64,000 bases of DNA from RBG-13-43-22 sp049520575 (lineage in GTDB: Bacteria; Desulfobacterota; RBG-13-43-22): contig JBEKPQ010000003.1 in the NCBI GenBank assembly GCA_049520575.1, positions 1 through 64,000 of the forward strand. Reading direction: 5' to 3'. The position numbers and the translations under genes are program-made. This document shows positions 18,199-26,710 of this stretch, one piece after another (the stretch's first letter is position 1; each line of letters begins with the position of its first letter). Below the pieces are notes generated by a model that was not told the DNA's origin, searched no databases, and worked only from the letters and a program-made list of their open reading frames with translations.

Positions 18199-18606
18199 AA
18201 AACCGCCATAGGGCCAAAACTGATTTTTTTCCTAACCATCTTACCAAGCCTTACGGACTGTCTTTATCATATTCTATCGACTAATACAACTGGTTCTCAA
18301 CTATTTGTTAATATATCCGTTGGGCACACCCAAGAACTAAAATATCCCTTGACAGGCAATCCTCATTTTTTTAAAGTTGATCAATGCCTAATTTACTATA
18401 ATTATTTAAAAAAAGTAGTAAGGGTAAAAGAAATAGGAACATCTCTTTTTGTTAAAACCCCCGTTCTATTTACCTCTGATTTTAGACTCGGTAGTCTTAA
18501 CTTCCTTCGGACAATTGTTTTTAAAAAAGGTATGATGATTATAGATCATCAACATCAACAAGCTTCCCTGTGGAAGTTGATGGGCTATGATTTTGGCAAT
18601 GGTTAA
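18199..18606. other. Intergenic region upstream of the algD-like gene
   Basis: About 400 bases without a supported gene. It contains the predicted leftward promoter at 18271-18300. The remainder is AT-rich; open frames here are shadows and show no protein-like features. Confidence 0.5.
18271..18300 (-). promoter_or_regulatory. Predicted sigma-70 promoter of the EPS synthesis operon
   Basis: On the minus strand TTGAGA (18300-18295) and TAGAAT (18276-18271) are separated by 18 bases. The transcript would start near 18264, leaving a leader of about 65 bases before the algD-like ATG. Four or more consensus bases match at each box, but no experimental support. Confidence 0.45.
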
Positions 18607-18833
18607 GTCTTCCTCGGATTTTTGTCTTTTGGGGCCGGAGCTGTTTTTTGGTTTGCTGTTCTGGCCAAGGAGGAGGTCAATTTGTTTATCCTCTTTCCAG
18701 TCTAGGCTACATCATCGTCCTGATAGGTTCCCTCCTTTTATTCCAAGAGCACATTTCCCCATCCCGGATTATTGGAATTCTACTTCTTATAGCCGGGGTT
18801 TTTTTATTGAATAAAGCCGCAGAATCAGCTTGA
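18607..18833 (+). pseudogene. Frameshifted C-terminal remnant of an EamA/SMR-type (DMT) transporter
   Basis: Two overlapping frames together give the last two membrane segments of a small drug/metabolite transporter. Frame one (18607-18699) reads LGFLSFGAGAVFWFAVLA and ends at TAG; frame three (from about 18675 to 18833) continues as YPLSSLGYIIVLIGSLLLFQ and ends in a helix and LLNK. The pattern, AVFWFAVLA then VYPLSSLGY, is typical of EamA and ArnE-like proteins. A one-base shift near 18670-18690 joins them. No start or N-terminal part is present, so it is a decayed fragment. Family identification is by motif memory. Confidence 0.65.
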
Positions 18834-19122
18834 TTCTCTTCAAATGTGGTGAAGAACATCCCACCGTCTCTCGGAGAAATTTTAAGTGATTTATAAAGGT
18901 TAAATAATTTCAAAAAATTTGTTTGGACAACATCTTCAATAAATAATAATATCACTAACAACTCGGATTTTTTGAACAACAAATCATGATGGACCCATAA
19001 AAAGTCCGTCAGCCGACCGAGGCAGATCAGGTTCCGGTCTGACCGGAGAAACCTGTAAAAAAAAATAACCCAGAGTGCATAAACTCGTTGTTTCTTGATG
19101 ATGGTATAGACCAAAGGAGAAA

Positions 19123-19548
19123 ATGGACAATCGGGTGAGAGAATTATTATTCCGGCAAGTTGGCCGGGAACCGTTTGCTGAAAAGTTCGGATTGAAACTA
19201 GTCGATCTTGAGGAAGGATATTCCAAGGTAACGATGATCTTTACGCCGGATATGGAAAACATCTTCGGTATGGCCCACGGCGGAGCCGTTTTCGCCTTGA
19301 TTGATGAGGCCTTTCAAACGGCCTGTAATACCTATGGTACGGTGGCCTTAGCCTTAAATGTAAATATCACCTTTATTGCTTCCCCTGCTCCCGGGAATCA
19401 ACTGACGGCCGTGGCCAAAGAATTCAGCCGGACTGCAAAGACGGCTAATTACGACATCAAGGTGAAAGACGAACAAGGGAATTTGATCGCTTCCTGTCAG
19501 GCCCTGGCTTACCGCAAAGGGAAGCCGTTGCCTTTTCTTGAACCTTAA
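19123..19548 (+). CDS. PaaI-type hot-dog thioesterase
   Basis: A 141-residue hot-dog fold protein of the PaaI/YdiI group. The catalytic region reads FGMAHGGAVFALIDEAF near residues 47-63, with the conserved HGG and downstream acidic residue, and the second half matches NVNITFIASPAPGNQL. Such enzymes hydrolyse acyl- or aryl-CoA thioesters, for example phenylacetyl-CoA intermediates. It stands alone, about 150 bases before the ADP-forming acyl-CoA synthetase subunit gene in the same direction; both act on CoA esters, so a shared role is possible. GGAG precedes the ATG by a few bases. Confidence 0.87.
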   Translation: MDNRVRELLFRQVGREPFAEKFGLKLVDLEEGYSKVTMIFTPDMENIFGMAHGGAVFALIDEAFQTACNTYGTVALALNVNITFIASPAPGNQLTAVAKEFSRTAKTANYDIKVKDEQGNLIASCQALAYRKGKPLPFLEP

Positions 19549-19696
19549 CCAACCCAAATACTTTTCCCCGGCCACTAATTTCTGATTGACTGGATAAAGC
19601 AATTTCGGTACTATGTTAGCCCTATGTATCATTAAATAGTTTAGTAACCCTTTGAGCAGGAAAAATTAAAATTAAAAATCAAAAGGAAAACAAGCC

Positions 19697-20380
19697 ATGC
19701 AGGAACCTCAAAAAATCATCGAATCAGCTTTAAAGGAAGGCAGAAGGACTCTATCGGAGTATGAATCTAAACTTGTTCTTACCCATTACCAGATCCCAAT
19801 CGCCAAAGAGAAACTATGTAAAGATTTAAAAGATCTCAAGGAAGCTGCCCGGGAAATCGGATTTCCCCTGGTCCTAAAAGGGAATGCTCCGGATATTACC
19901 CACAAAACCGAAAAAGACCTTATCCGGCTGGATATCCGAAATGAAGCGGAAGCCGGGCAGGCCTTTAATGAAATCATGGGACGAATGAACGGGAGTTCAA
20001 AAACTGTTTTGGTCCAGGAAATGGTCAAGGGAAAACGCGAATTTTTGGCCGGTCTGACACGGGATCCTCAATTCGGACCTTGTGTTCTATTTGGTCTTGG
20101 AGGGATATTTACCGAAGTCCTTAAAGACGTTTCTTTTCGGGTTGCTCCATTCGACCGGAAAGAAGCCCTGGAAATGATGGGAGAAACCAAGGCTCACAAA
20201 CTATTAGATGGTATCCGGGGCATGGAGGCCGTGGATAAAAATAGTTTGGCCGACATCCTCGTCCAACTCGGACAAATCGGATTAGAGCAGGAAAAAATTA
20301 AAGAAATCGATATTAATCCGCTGATCATATCGGGAGCCAGACCCGTTGCCGTTGACGCCTTGATCGTCTTAATCGCTTAA
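19697..20380 (+). CDS. Acyl-CoA synthetase (ADP-forming) beta-type subunit, ATP-grasp domain
   Basis: A 227-residue ATP-grasp protein corresponding to the beta subunit of ADP-forming acetyl/acyl-CoA synthetases. Recognisable elements are FPLVLKGNAPDITHKT (substrate loop), the VQEMVKGKREFLAGLTRD strand region, GLGGIFTEVLKDVSFR and the C-terminal DINPLI motif. These enzymes convert acyl-CoA, ADP and Pi to acid, CoA and ATP. The alpha subunit (CoA-binding and ligase domains) is not encoded next to it, so it must come from elsewhere. A strong inverted repeat follows the gene as terminator. Confidence 0.87.
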   Translation: MQEPQKIIESALKEGRRTLSEYESKLVLTHYQIPIAKEKLCKDLKDLKEAAREIGFPLVLKGNAPDITHKTEKDLIRLDIRNEAEAGQAFNEIMGRMNGSSKTVLVQEMVKGKREFLAGLTRDPQFGPCVLFGLGGIFTEVLKDVSFRVAPFDRKEALEMMGETKAHKLLDGIRGMEAVDKNSLADILVQLGQIGLEQEKIKEIDINPLIISGARPVAVDALIVLIA

Positions 20381-20391
20381 AAGCTGAATTT

Positions 20392-20426
20392 GGAGGCCCC
20401 CTGTTCCTTGAGTGCAGGGGGTCTCC
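20392..20426. terminator. Bidirectional hairpin terminator between convergent genes
   Basis: GGAGGCCCCCTG (20392-20403) pairs with CAGGGGGTCTCC (20415-20426) except for one G-T position, with an 11-base loop. It lies between the stop codons of the acyl-CoA synthetase subunit and the convergent ytfJ-like gene; the minus-strand side is followed by AAATTCAGCTTTT. Confidence 0.75.
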
Positions 20427-20436
20427 TTAAGTAAAA

Positions 20437-20967
20437 TCACATATGATCTCGAATGATCTGAATCAGCCTTCGGATCTCCGCTGAGCTTAATTGCCCTTCT
20501 TTTTTAAAGATCAATTTTCCTTTTTTATCAAAAGCAAGAACATCACTGCTGTCATCGGCAATCTTCCAGGCGTTAACCAGCACCTTTTTGTAATCCCGCA
20601 CATAAGTGGTCTTGGGATACCGTTCCTGTTTTTCTTTCAGGGCAATATTAATCGCGAAATTTGGCATCCAGGTTGCCGCCATGTTGATGATCCCAAAGAA
20701 ATGACACTTATCATCAGGAAAATTTTCTTTGTCCAAAGCATCGCTGGCAGGGTTATTGGTATCCTTTTCGTCAGGATCGACATAAAAAAGGACATAGACC
20801 TTTCCCTGCAACTCTTCACTTCTCCAAGGCTTTCCATCCAACCGCCCCCCTAATTTTTCCTTCAATTCCACTTTTGGGGGGACTTCACCGATCTCTATGG
20901 CTTGGGCTGTTTGGTTTATTAGAAAGACTCCTAAAACAACCAACATGATTTTGATGAGGTCCTTCAT
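20437..20967 (-). CDS. YtfJ-family periplasmic thioredoxin-fold protein
   Basis: A 176-residue protein with a signal peptide (hydrophobic residues 5-20, cleavage near AQA-IEI) and a YtfJ-type thioredoxin-like fold: GKVYVLFYVDPDEKD, then CHFFGIINMAATWMPNF and a C-terminal GKLIFKKEGQLSS. There is no CXXC motif, so disulfide chemistry is unlikely. YtfJ has no established biochemical function. It is monocistronic, converging on the acyl-CoA synthetase gene, and separated from the Smr gene by about 90 bases. A GGAGG ribosome site lies upstream of the ATG. Confidence 0.82.
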   Translation of the reverse strand: MKDLIKIMLVVLGVFLINQTAQAIEIGEVPPKVELKEKLGGRLDGKPWRSEELQGKVYVLFYVDPDEKDTNNPASDALDKENFPDDKCHFFGIINMAATWMPNFAINIALKEKQERYPKTTYVRDYKKVLVNAWKIADDSSDVLAFDKKGKLIFKKEGQLSSAEIRRLIQIIRDHM

Positions 20968-21059
20968 TATTATGCCTCCTTACTTTTGAAGGATTTGTAA
21001 AAAATAGTATACAGTGTCCAGGGACTGAGAGGTCCCAACTTTTTGCGAGATCCTTGGTT

Positions 21060-21383
21060 TTAACTTCCGATATTGCTATATTCCTTGTCGAGATAATTCT
21101 CATAAGGTCTTAACCTGACGATGGTGGCACCCCAGCCGCCGGCATCTTCACCGGCCTGCTGAAAAGAGCTCACTTCAGGAATTCGTTGAAGAATGGCCTG
21201 GACGGTTCGCCTCAAGGTTCCGCTGCCTTTTCCGTGGATAATACGCACCTGAAAGATTCCCCGCTGGCGGCAGAGCGATAAATATTCAGGAATAAGATCC
21301 TTGAGTTCGATGGGTCGAAAGGTGTGAAGGTCCAGGATGCCGTCAACAGGATATTCAATCGGTTCGTTTTGCTCCATGATCAA
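21060..21383 (-). CDS. Smr-domain protein (MutS2 C-terminal type endonuclease domain)
   Basis: A 107-residue stand-alone Smr domain: LDLHTFRPIE near residue 17 and the IIHGKGSGTLR motif near residue 50, ending in GGWGATIVRL. Smr domains nick or cleave DNA or RNA; the free-standing form is linked to RNA quality control in some bacteria. Its start overlaps the stop of hemW by four bases (ATGA), so the two are translationally coupled. Confidence 0.88.
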   Translation of the reverse strand: MIMEQNEPIEYPVDGILDLHTFRPIELKDLIPEYLSLCRQRGIFQVRIIHGKGSGTLRRTVQAILQRIPEVSSFQQAGEDAGGWGATIVRLRPYENYLDKEYSNIGS

Positions 21384-22498
21384 TCAAAGAATAAAGGCAG
21401 ACGGTCGGCCACCAGAAATCCCTTCAGGGTGGGAATTAGGTGATTATCTGAGATTGATATCCATCCGTTTTCAACCAGTCTTGGCAGCATTTTTTTTACC
21501 TCCTTTTTTTCCCCCAAACAACGGAGATCCAACCCGGCCTTTGTCCGTAATCCCAGACTGATGACTTCCATTTGCATCTGGTCTTGAGTTAAGGCTTCCT
21601 GCTCCTCTATCGGGAGTCTTCCTTCTTCCAAAGCCCGGCAGTATCGGTTAAGAGACCGGACGTTCCACCAACGGCGGTTTTCCTGAAAGGAATGGGCCGA
21701 AGGTCCCAATCCCAGATAGGGCCGTCTCTGCCAGTATTTTTGATTGTGCCTTGAAAAATAGGTTTCTTGTCGAGCAAAATTGGAAATTTCATAGTGGATA
21801 TAACCGTGATCTTCTAAAAATTGAGAGGTAGTCAGAAAAAATACTTCTTCGTCCGCCTCGCTTATCTGCTGAAGGCGTCCCTTTTTTTTCATCCCCCAGA
21901 ATAAGGTTCCCTTGGCAATGGTCAATTGATAACAAGACAGGTGTTCGGGCTGGAAAGCCAGGGCCTTATTCAGACTGGCCAGCCATTGCTCCTTCGTTTG
22001 CTCAGGAAGACCGTAGATAAGGTCAATGCCAAGATTCTTAAAGCCGTCTTCGCGAATCCAGCTGAGGGTTTTTTCTGATTCATTAACTGTATGCCGTCTT
22101 CTTAAAAATGACAACTCCCGATCGTCAAAGGATTGAACCCCCAGGCTGATCCGATTGATACCCAAATTGCGATACATTCTTAACTTAGAGGGATTCAAAT
22201 CATTGGGATTAGCTTCGATGGTGATTTCCGAATCGGAATCAAAATGAAAATGACTCTGGATCATCTCTACCAGGTTTTCGATCTGACCCTCGGATAGTCT
22301 CGACGGACTTCCACCCCCCAAATAGAGGGTATCAAAGGAGGAGAAACGGCCCTTGTAAAAATTCACTTCTTTTTCGAGTGCCGCTATCCATTGTGGAATC
22401 AAGGAACGATCGGTGTGGGAATAAAAATCACAGTAGGGGCATTTACTCAGACAAAAGGGAACATGGATATAAAGACCAGCCAATACGTTATTGCTCAT
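21380..22498 (-). CDS. hemW: HemW-type radical SAM protein (coproporphyrinogen III oxidase-like)
   Basis: A 372-residue radical SAM protein beginning LAGLYIHVPFCLSKCPYCDFYS; the CX3CX2C cluster motif and following F-Y match HemW. TLYLGGGSPSRL and TIEANP segments are also present, as is the C-terminal HemN domain. HemW proteins bind haem and act as haem chaperones; the additional cysteine before the cluster motif that marks genuine HemN oxidases is not evident. The gene heads a two-gene operon with the Smr gene and is preceded by a good promoter at 22552-22580 containing a palindrome. Confidence 0.9.
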   Translation of the reverse strand: MSNNVLAGLYIHVPFCLSKCPYCDFYSHTDRSLIPQWIAALEKEVNFYKGRFSSFDTLYLGGGSPSRLSEGQIENLVEMIQSHFHFDSDSEITIEANPNDLNPSKLRMYRNLGINRISLGVQSFDDRELSFLRRRHTVNESEKTLSWIREDGFKNLGIDLIYGLPEQTKEQWLASLNKALAFQPEHLSCYQLTIAKGTLFWGMKKKGRLQQISEADEEVFFLTTSQFLEDHGYIHYEISNFARQETYFSRHNQKYWQRRPYLGLGPSAHSFQENRRWWNVRSLNRYCRALEEGRLPIEEQEALTQDQMQMEVISLGLRTKAGLDLRCLGEKKEVKKMLPRLVENGWISISDNHLIPTLKGFLVADRLPLFFD

Positions 22499-22551
22499 TT
22501 TGGACTCACAAGAAGAATGGCGCGCTCCGCCAAGGTTAATTTCTTATTTCA

Positions 22552-22580
22552 AAAATATTTGATTCTCCAGAGAATGTCAA
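22552..22580 (-). promoter_or_regulatory. Predicted hemW-smr promoter with palindromic operator in the spacer
   Basis: On the minus strand TTGACA (22580-22575) and TATTTT (22557-22552) are 17 bases apart. The spacer contains ATTCTCTGGAGAAT, an exact 6+2+6 palindrome at 22562-22575 that abuts the -35 box, an ideal place for a repressor. The transcript would start near 22545. Confidence 0.55.
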
Positions 22581-22660
22581 GATGTCTCTTGGGTGACGAC
22601 TTCATAAATGGTTATCATTGAATGTGCGTTTGCAATAGTAAGTAGGCTTTGAGGTGTGTT

Positions 22661-22699
22661 TAAAAAAGAAGGGCCGTCCCTTACCCTAAAGGAAAGGCC
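22661..22699 (-). terminator. Rho-independent terminator of the HD-GYP response regulator operon
   Basis: Read leftward, GGCCTTTCCTT pairs with AAGGGACGGCC (one mismatch) around a four-base AGGG-type loop, followed by CTTCTTTTTT. It lies about 110 bases after the stop of the response regulator gene. Confidence 0.75.
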
Positions 22700-22808
22700 G
22701 GTGGTTATATAAGCCGATCAGGTCTTTTTTCTCTTGACAGGAACCTTATCGGATGTCCCGGATTCCGTATTAGGTTTTAGAAATCCTATCCTTTTTTGAA
22801 AGTTACAT

Positions 22809-23927
22809 TTAATCCAACCCAGCTACCCTATTCTTTTCGGAAACTGGATCTTCGTACTCCCTGCGGATCGATAGTATCTCTTCGTGGATTGAGAAGAAAG
22901 CATCGGAAACCTCCGGATCAAAATGGGTCCCCTTGCCCTTTTTCAAGATTTCCATTGACTGATCGATTGGAAAGGCTTTTTTGTAGGGTCGATCGGTAGT
23001 CAGGGCATCAAAAACATCAACAATCGCTGAGATTCGTCCCCAGAGAGGAATATTGGAACCCTTTAATCCATTGGGATATCCGGATCCATCCCATTTTTCA
23101 TGATGAGCCAGCGCGATCTGTTCGGCCATCTGAATGACGTCCGAGTCCGAATTGGAAAGGATTCTTCCCCCGATGACGGTATGCATCTTCATGATTTTCC
23201 ATTCCTCGTCATTCAGCGATCCCGATTTGAGCAGAATCCGGTCCGGAATACCGATCTTGCCGATATCATGCATCGGTGCGGCATAGAGAATGCCCTCGAT
23301 GTCTTGGGGCGGGAGCACCATGACCCTGGCAACGGCGGTGGAATAGTATCCGATCCTCTTAATATGGCCCCCCGTTTCTTCATCTTTGCTTTCGACCGCC
23401 TGTGCAAGGCGAAATGTAGTATCGAGTGAGGCCTGTTTGATCTTTTCTGATGCGCTTTTTAACTCTTCAAAAGCCTGACGCAGTTGCTGCGTCCTTCTGT
23501 CAACTTCGGCCTCGAGGATTTTCTGATGGCTGATCATGTAATCATTGAACATCTTGACCTTCAAAAGCGACTGAACCCTGGCCCGAAGCTCGACCTGATC
23601 GATTGGCTTTGATAAAAAATCATCCGCTCCCGCCTCAAGGGCCGCAACCCGGTTTTCCACCTCAGCAAAGGAAGAGATCACGACGATCGGAATAATTTTC
23701 GTTTTATCCGCCTGTTTCAAACGGCGGGCAACTTCGTACCCGTCCATTCTGGGTAAATTGAGGTCGAGTAATATCAGGTCTGGAGGAGAAGTTTCGACTT
23801 TCTCCAAACCGTTGATCCCGTCAAAGGCGGTTTCTACGTTGTATCCCAGCCGGGTGAGGATCGTGGCCAGCAAACGGTTGGTCATCGGATCGTCTTCAAC
23901 GACAAGAATCTGACTGGCTGTTTCCAT
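22809..23927 (-). CDS. Response regulator with HD-GYP output domain (RpfG-like)
   Basis: A 372-residue two-domain protein. The receiver domain (residues about 6-120) has the acidic pair VVEDD, phospho-acceptor aspartate in LILLDLNLPRMDGYE near 54 and lysine in FLSKP near 106. A coiled linker leads to an HD-GYP domain with MHDIGKIGIPD near 220 and the intact signature DGSGYPNGLKG near 280. It would degrade cyclic-di-GMP when phosphorylated. It lies 55 bases downstream of the hybrid kinase gene, which is the obvious cognate kinase, and is followed by a terminator. Confidence 0.93.
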   Translation of the reverse strand: METASQILVVEDDPMTNRLLATILTRLGYNVETAFDGINGLEKVETSPPDLILLDLNLPRMDGYEVARRLKQADKTKIIPIVVISSFAEVENRVAALEAGADDFLSKPIDQVELRARVQSLLKVKMFNDYMISHQKILEAEVDRRTQQLRQAFEELKSASEKIKQASLDTTFRLAQAVESKDEETGGHIKRIGYYSTAVARVMVLPPQDIEGILYAAPMHDIGKIGIPDRILLKSGSLNDEEWKIMKMHTVIGGRILSNSDSDVIQMAEQIALAHHEKWDGSGYPNGLKGSNIPLWGRISAIVDVFDALTTDRPYKKAFPIDQSMEILKKGKGTHFDPEVSDAFFSIHEEILSIRREYEDPVSEKNRVAGLD

Positions 23928-23982
23928 ATCTTCACTCTTCCACTATGGATGATCGAATTAAAGAAGATAACGGGGCGGACGG

Positions 23983-26610
23983 TTACTGCTGACCCTCAGT
24001 GATTCGCGGAAATTTAAGCAGAAAGGCGGCCCCTCCCTCCGCACCCTTGGGTTCCACCGTGATCTCCCCCCCATGGGCGATAACCAGATTGCGGACGGTG
24101 GCTAATCCCAACCCAGTTCCTGTTCTCTTTTTCCCGGTGACAAAGGCCTCAAATAGATTCGTCACCATTTCCTTCGCAATTCCGGGACCATCGTCCGCAA
24201 TCCGCACAGAGACCGAGCGTTCATCGCAGCTGGTCGTGATCCAGATGTGTTTACCGTTTGGATTCTGATCACCGGACCAAATTGCCTCCTGGGCGTTCCG
24301 AATCAGATTTTCGATCACTCGCAACATCCGGTCGTTATCGAGCCGGACAAGCAGGTTCGTACCTGATTCATGTTTTAAAATTAATTCGAGTCCCATGGCC
24401 GCTAACTTTTGTTGCAAAGGCGGACAAACCATCTCCAGGTAAACCGCCAAGTCGGTGGGTACGAGATTCAGGTCCGAGGAGCTGCCGCGGGCAAAATCGA
24501 GCACCTCCGCAATCATCCGGTTCAGTCGATTGGCTTCGCTAACTACAGGTTCCAGGTCATGAATCACCATATCAGTCCCTTTGCCGCTTAGGACATCCTG
24601 CCTGGAGATCTCAGCAAACCCGATGATTGCCGAAAGTGGGTTTTTCAAATCGTGAACGATAGCACTGGTCATCTGGCCAATGGCGGCCAATCGGCTATCT
24701 CGTTCACTCAAATTCCGTTCCAAACGATGCGTACGCAGTTGTGCCGAAACTCTGGCCTTCAGTTCCCGGATTTCAAAAGGTTTAGCCAGGTAATCGTTGG
24801 CGCCGACCTCCAGACCCTCAACGACATTCTCACCGCCGGATTTAGAGGTAGCCAGAATTACCGGTGTCTGAGATAATGAGGGGTCTTTTCTGATCTCACG
24901 GGTGAATTCGTACCCGTCCATCCGGGGCATCATGATATCCGACACGATCAGATCCGGTACCCACCGTCTGGCCAATTCAAGACCTTCCATACCATCCTTG
25001 GCCATCTCCACCCGGTAGTCGGCCGCAAGATTGCCGGCAATGAAGGTGCGCAGGTCTGGGTTGTCATCAACCACTAATACCTTCTGAGCGTCCGGTGGTG
25101 CCGATTGCCTGATTCTCTCCGTTGCCTCCTCGTGGTTCCCGAGGCGGGCACCGATAACATCAGCCAGGAGCGTTTCCTTGTGGCTCTCTGATTTTTCCTC
25201 GGAGGGATTACTGATCATAGCGACGGTCCTGGCATAGGATATCTGATCCTCGCGCCGGCGACTGACGATCCGACGTCGCTCCAATACCTTGGAATCTGGT
25301 CGCTTAGGAAGCTCAATGCGGAAGGTTGTTCCCTGGCCAAGCTTTGACCGGACCGTCACTTTGCCCGCATGGATCTTAGCCAACTGTTTGACCATGGCCA
25401 AACCGAGGCCGGTTCCCCCTTGACGTCTGTTCATCTTGTCATCAACTTGAATGAACCGCTCAAAAATAGCCTCAAGTTTGTCCTCCGGGATACCGATGCC
25501 AGTGTCTTCGACTTCAAACCAGATAATTTCATCCTCCTCTGCGGTCCTTATCGTAATCCGGCCGCCTTCAGGAGTAAATTTGATTGCGTTGGACAGCAGA
25601 TTGGCCGCCATCGTCTCGACCTTGTCCACATCAAGGATTGTGTCTTCCATGTGGTCCGTCCCCTCCAAGACCAAATCGATCTTCCGGTTCTGCAGGTGAG
25701 GTCTGGCCGCAATCGACAGGTCCTGTAGGATCTTGCCCAAGTTATTGTAGGCGTACTTGCCCTCAAGCTTACCGGCGTCGATTTTAGCGAAGTCGAGTAA
25801 GGTATTGACCTGACGTAACAGTCTCCGGGCATTGGCCTCCATCGCCTCAAGCATGGGTCGTGGGTCCTGATCCTGCTTCCCCTGGAGAATCGCCTCCAGA
25901 GGTCCAAGAATCAGTGTCAGCGGGCTGCGAAGCTCATGGCTGACATTGGAGAAAAACCGCATTTTGGCCTGGTCAAGTTCCTTGAGGTCCTCATTGGCTT
26001 TTTCGATCTGCATTCGCAATTTTAGATCACTGCGCCGGTTATTTTCCCTCCTTATGGTTGCGAATATCGTAGCGACCACAGCTCCGGATATAAAGAAGAA
26101 CGGGAAAATGGCCTTGTTAACCCTAACCGATTCGGGTGGCCCGAAAAAGGCATTTATCGCAAAGTAACTCACCACAGTCATCAGTCCGCTAATAACGGTC
26201 TCCGGCATGCCCAAAGGAATAAACAGACAGAGAACGAAAATAACGACCACAATGCCGATATAATAGCTGCTGTCAAACCCGCCGATATAAGTGGTCATGA
26301 TGGAGATCGACAGGGTTGTCACATAAAACTCCCATATAGAAAGAATTCCCGCAATCTTTGACCCGAATTTGGAGGAAAGTACCGCGATACCAATCAAATA
26401 GTTGAGAACCACAAAGAGCCGCAGCCCCAGAAAAGTCAGGTGGTGTTCAGGTGAGGCGATGATGTCAAGACCATAGAAACTCGCCCAAAGGAAACAACCC
26501 AGGATCAAGATGTAACGAACGCCAGACTGGAGCTGCTCTCGCCCTTCTTTTTTTAGACGCTCCAGGAAAATGGGGTCTTGTTCGATTTTTTTACTGCCTG
26601 TATCGTTCAT
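23983..26610 (-). CDS. Hybrid sensor kinase: membrane domain, kinase core, receiver, second kinase core
   Basis: An 875-residue protein. About six hydrophobic helices fill residues 30-190. A first HisKA/HATPase core follows (FFSNVSHELRSPL near 222; NLLSNAIKF, DTGIGIPED and GTGLGLAMV). A receiver domain with VVDDNPD and IVSDIMMPRMDGYE lies around 515-635, and a second HisKA/HATPase core (IVHDLKNPL near 655; NLIRNAQEA, DDGPGI, GTGLGLATV) ends the protein. Both histidines and both ATP-binding sites look intact. Its likely partner is the HD-GYP regulator just downstream. The signal is unknown; the membrane part has no recognised ligand domain. Confidence 0.92.
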   Translation of the reverse strand: MNDTGSKKIEQDPIFLERLKKEGREQLQSGVRYILILGCFLWASFYGLDIIASPEHHLTFLGLRLFVVLNYLIGIAVLSSKFGSKIAGILSIWEFYVTTLSISIMTTYIGGFDSSYYIGIVVVIFVLCLFIPLGMPETVISGLMTVVSYFAINAFFGPPESVRVNKAIFPFFFISGAVVATIFATIRRENNRRSDLKLRMQIEKANEDLKELDQAKMRFFSNVSHELRSPLTLILGPLEAILQGKQDQDPRPMLEAMEANARRLLRQVNTLLDFAKIDAGKLEGKYAYNNLGKILQDLSIAARPHLQNRKIDLVLEGTDHMEDTILDVDKVETMAANLLSNAIKFTPEGGRITIRTAEEDEIIWFEVEDTGIGIPEDKLEAIFERFIQVDDKMNRRQGGTGLGLAMVKQLAKIHAGKVTVRSKLGQGTTFRIELPKRPDSKVLERRRIVSRRREDQISYARTVAMISNPSEEKSESHKETLLADVIGARLGNHEEATERIRQSAPPDAQKVLVVDDNPDLRTFIAGNLAADYRVEMAKDGMEGLELARRWVPDLIVSDIMMPRMDGYEFTREIRKDPSLSQTPVILATSKSGGENVVEGLEVGANDYLAKPFEIRELKARVSAQLRTHRLERNLSERDSRLAAIGQMTSAIVHDLKNPLSAIIGFAEISRQDVLSGKGTDMVIHDLEPVVSEANRLNRMIAEVLDFARGSSSDLNLVPTDLAVYLEMVCPPLQQKLAAMGLELILKHESGTNLLVRLDNDRMLRVIENLIRNAQEAIWSGDQNPNGKHIWITTSCDERSVSVRIADDGPGIAKEMVTNLFEAFVTGKKRTGTGLGLATVRNLVIAHGGEITVEPKGAEGGAAFLLKFPRITEGQQ

Positions 26611-26710
26611 ACTTTTTTTCTCGGCAATAAGGATGATTGCAGTGGAGTGTAGTCAAGAGATCCTTTAACTTTGATATTAATAAAATTCTAACGGTAGAGA
26701 TTTTCGCCTC

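Noticed and set aside
18013..18606. 197-codon plus-strand frame
   Set aside because: First half is antisense to the algD-like gene; the rest reads through AT-rich intergenic DNA with no family resemblance.
20985..21030. Promoter TATACT upstream of the ytfJ-like gene
   Set aside because: -10 like TATACT is present but no -35 box is at a usable distance (nearest TTGGGA 21 bases away).
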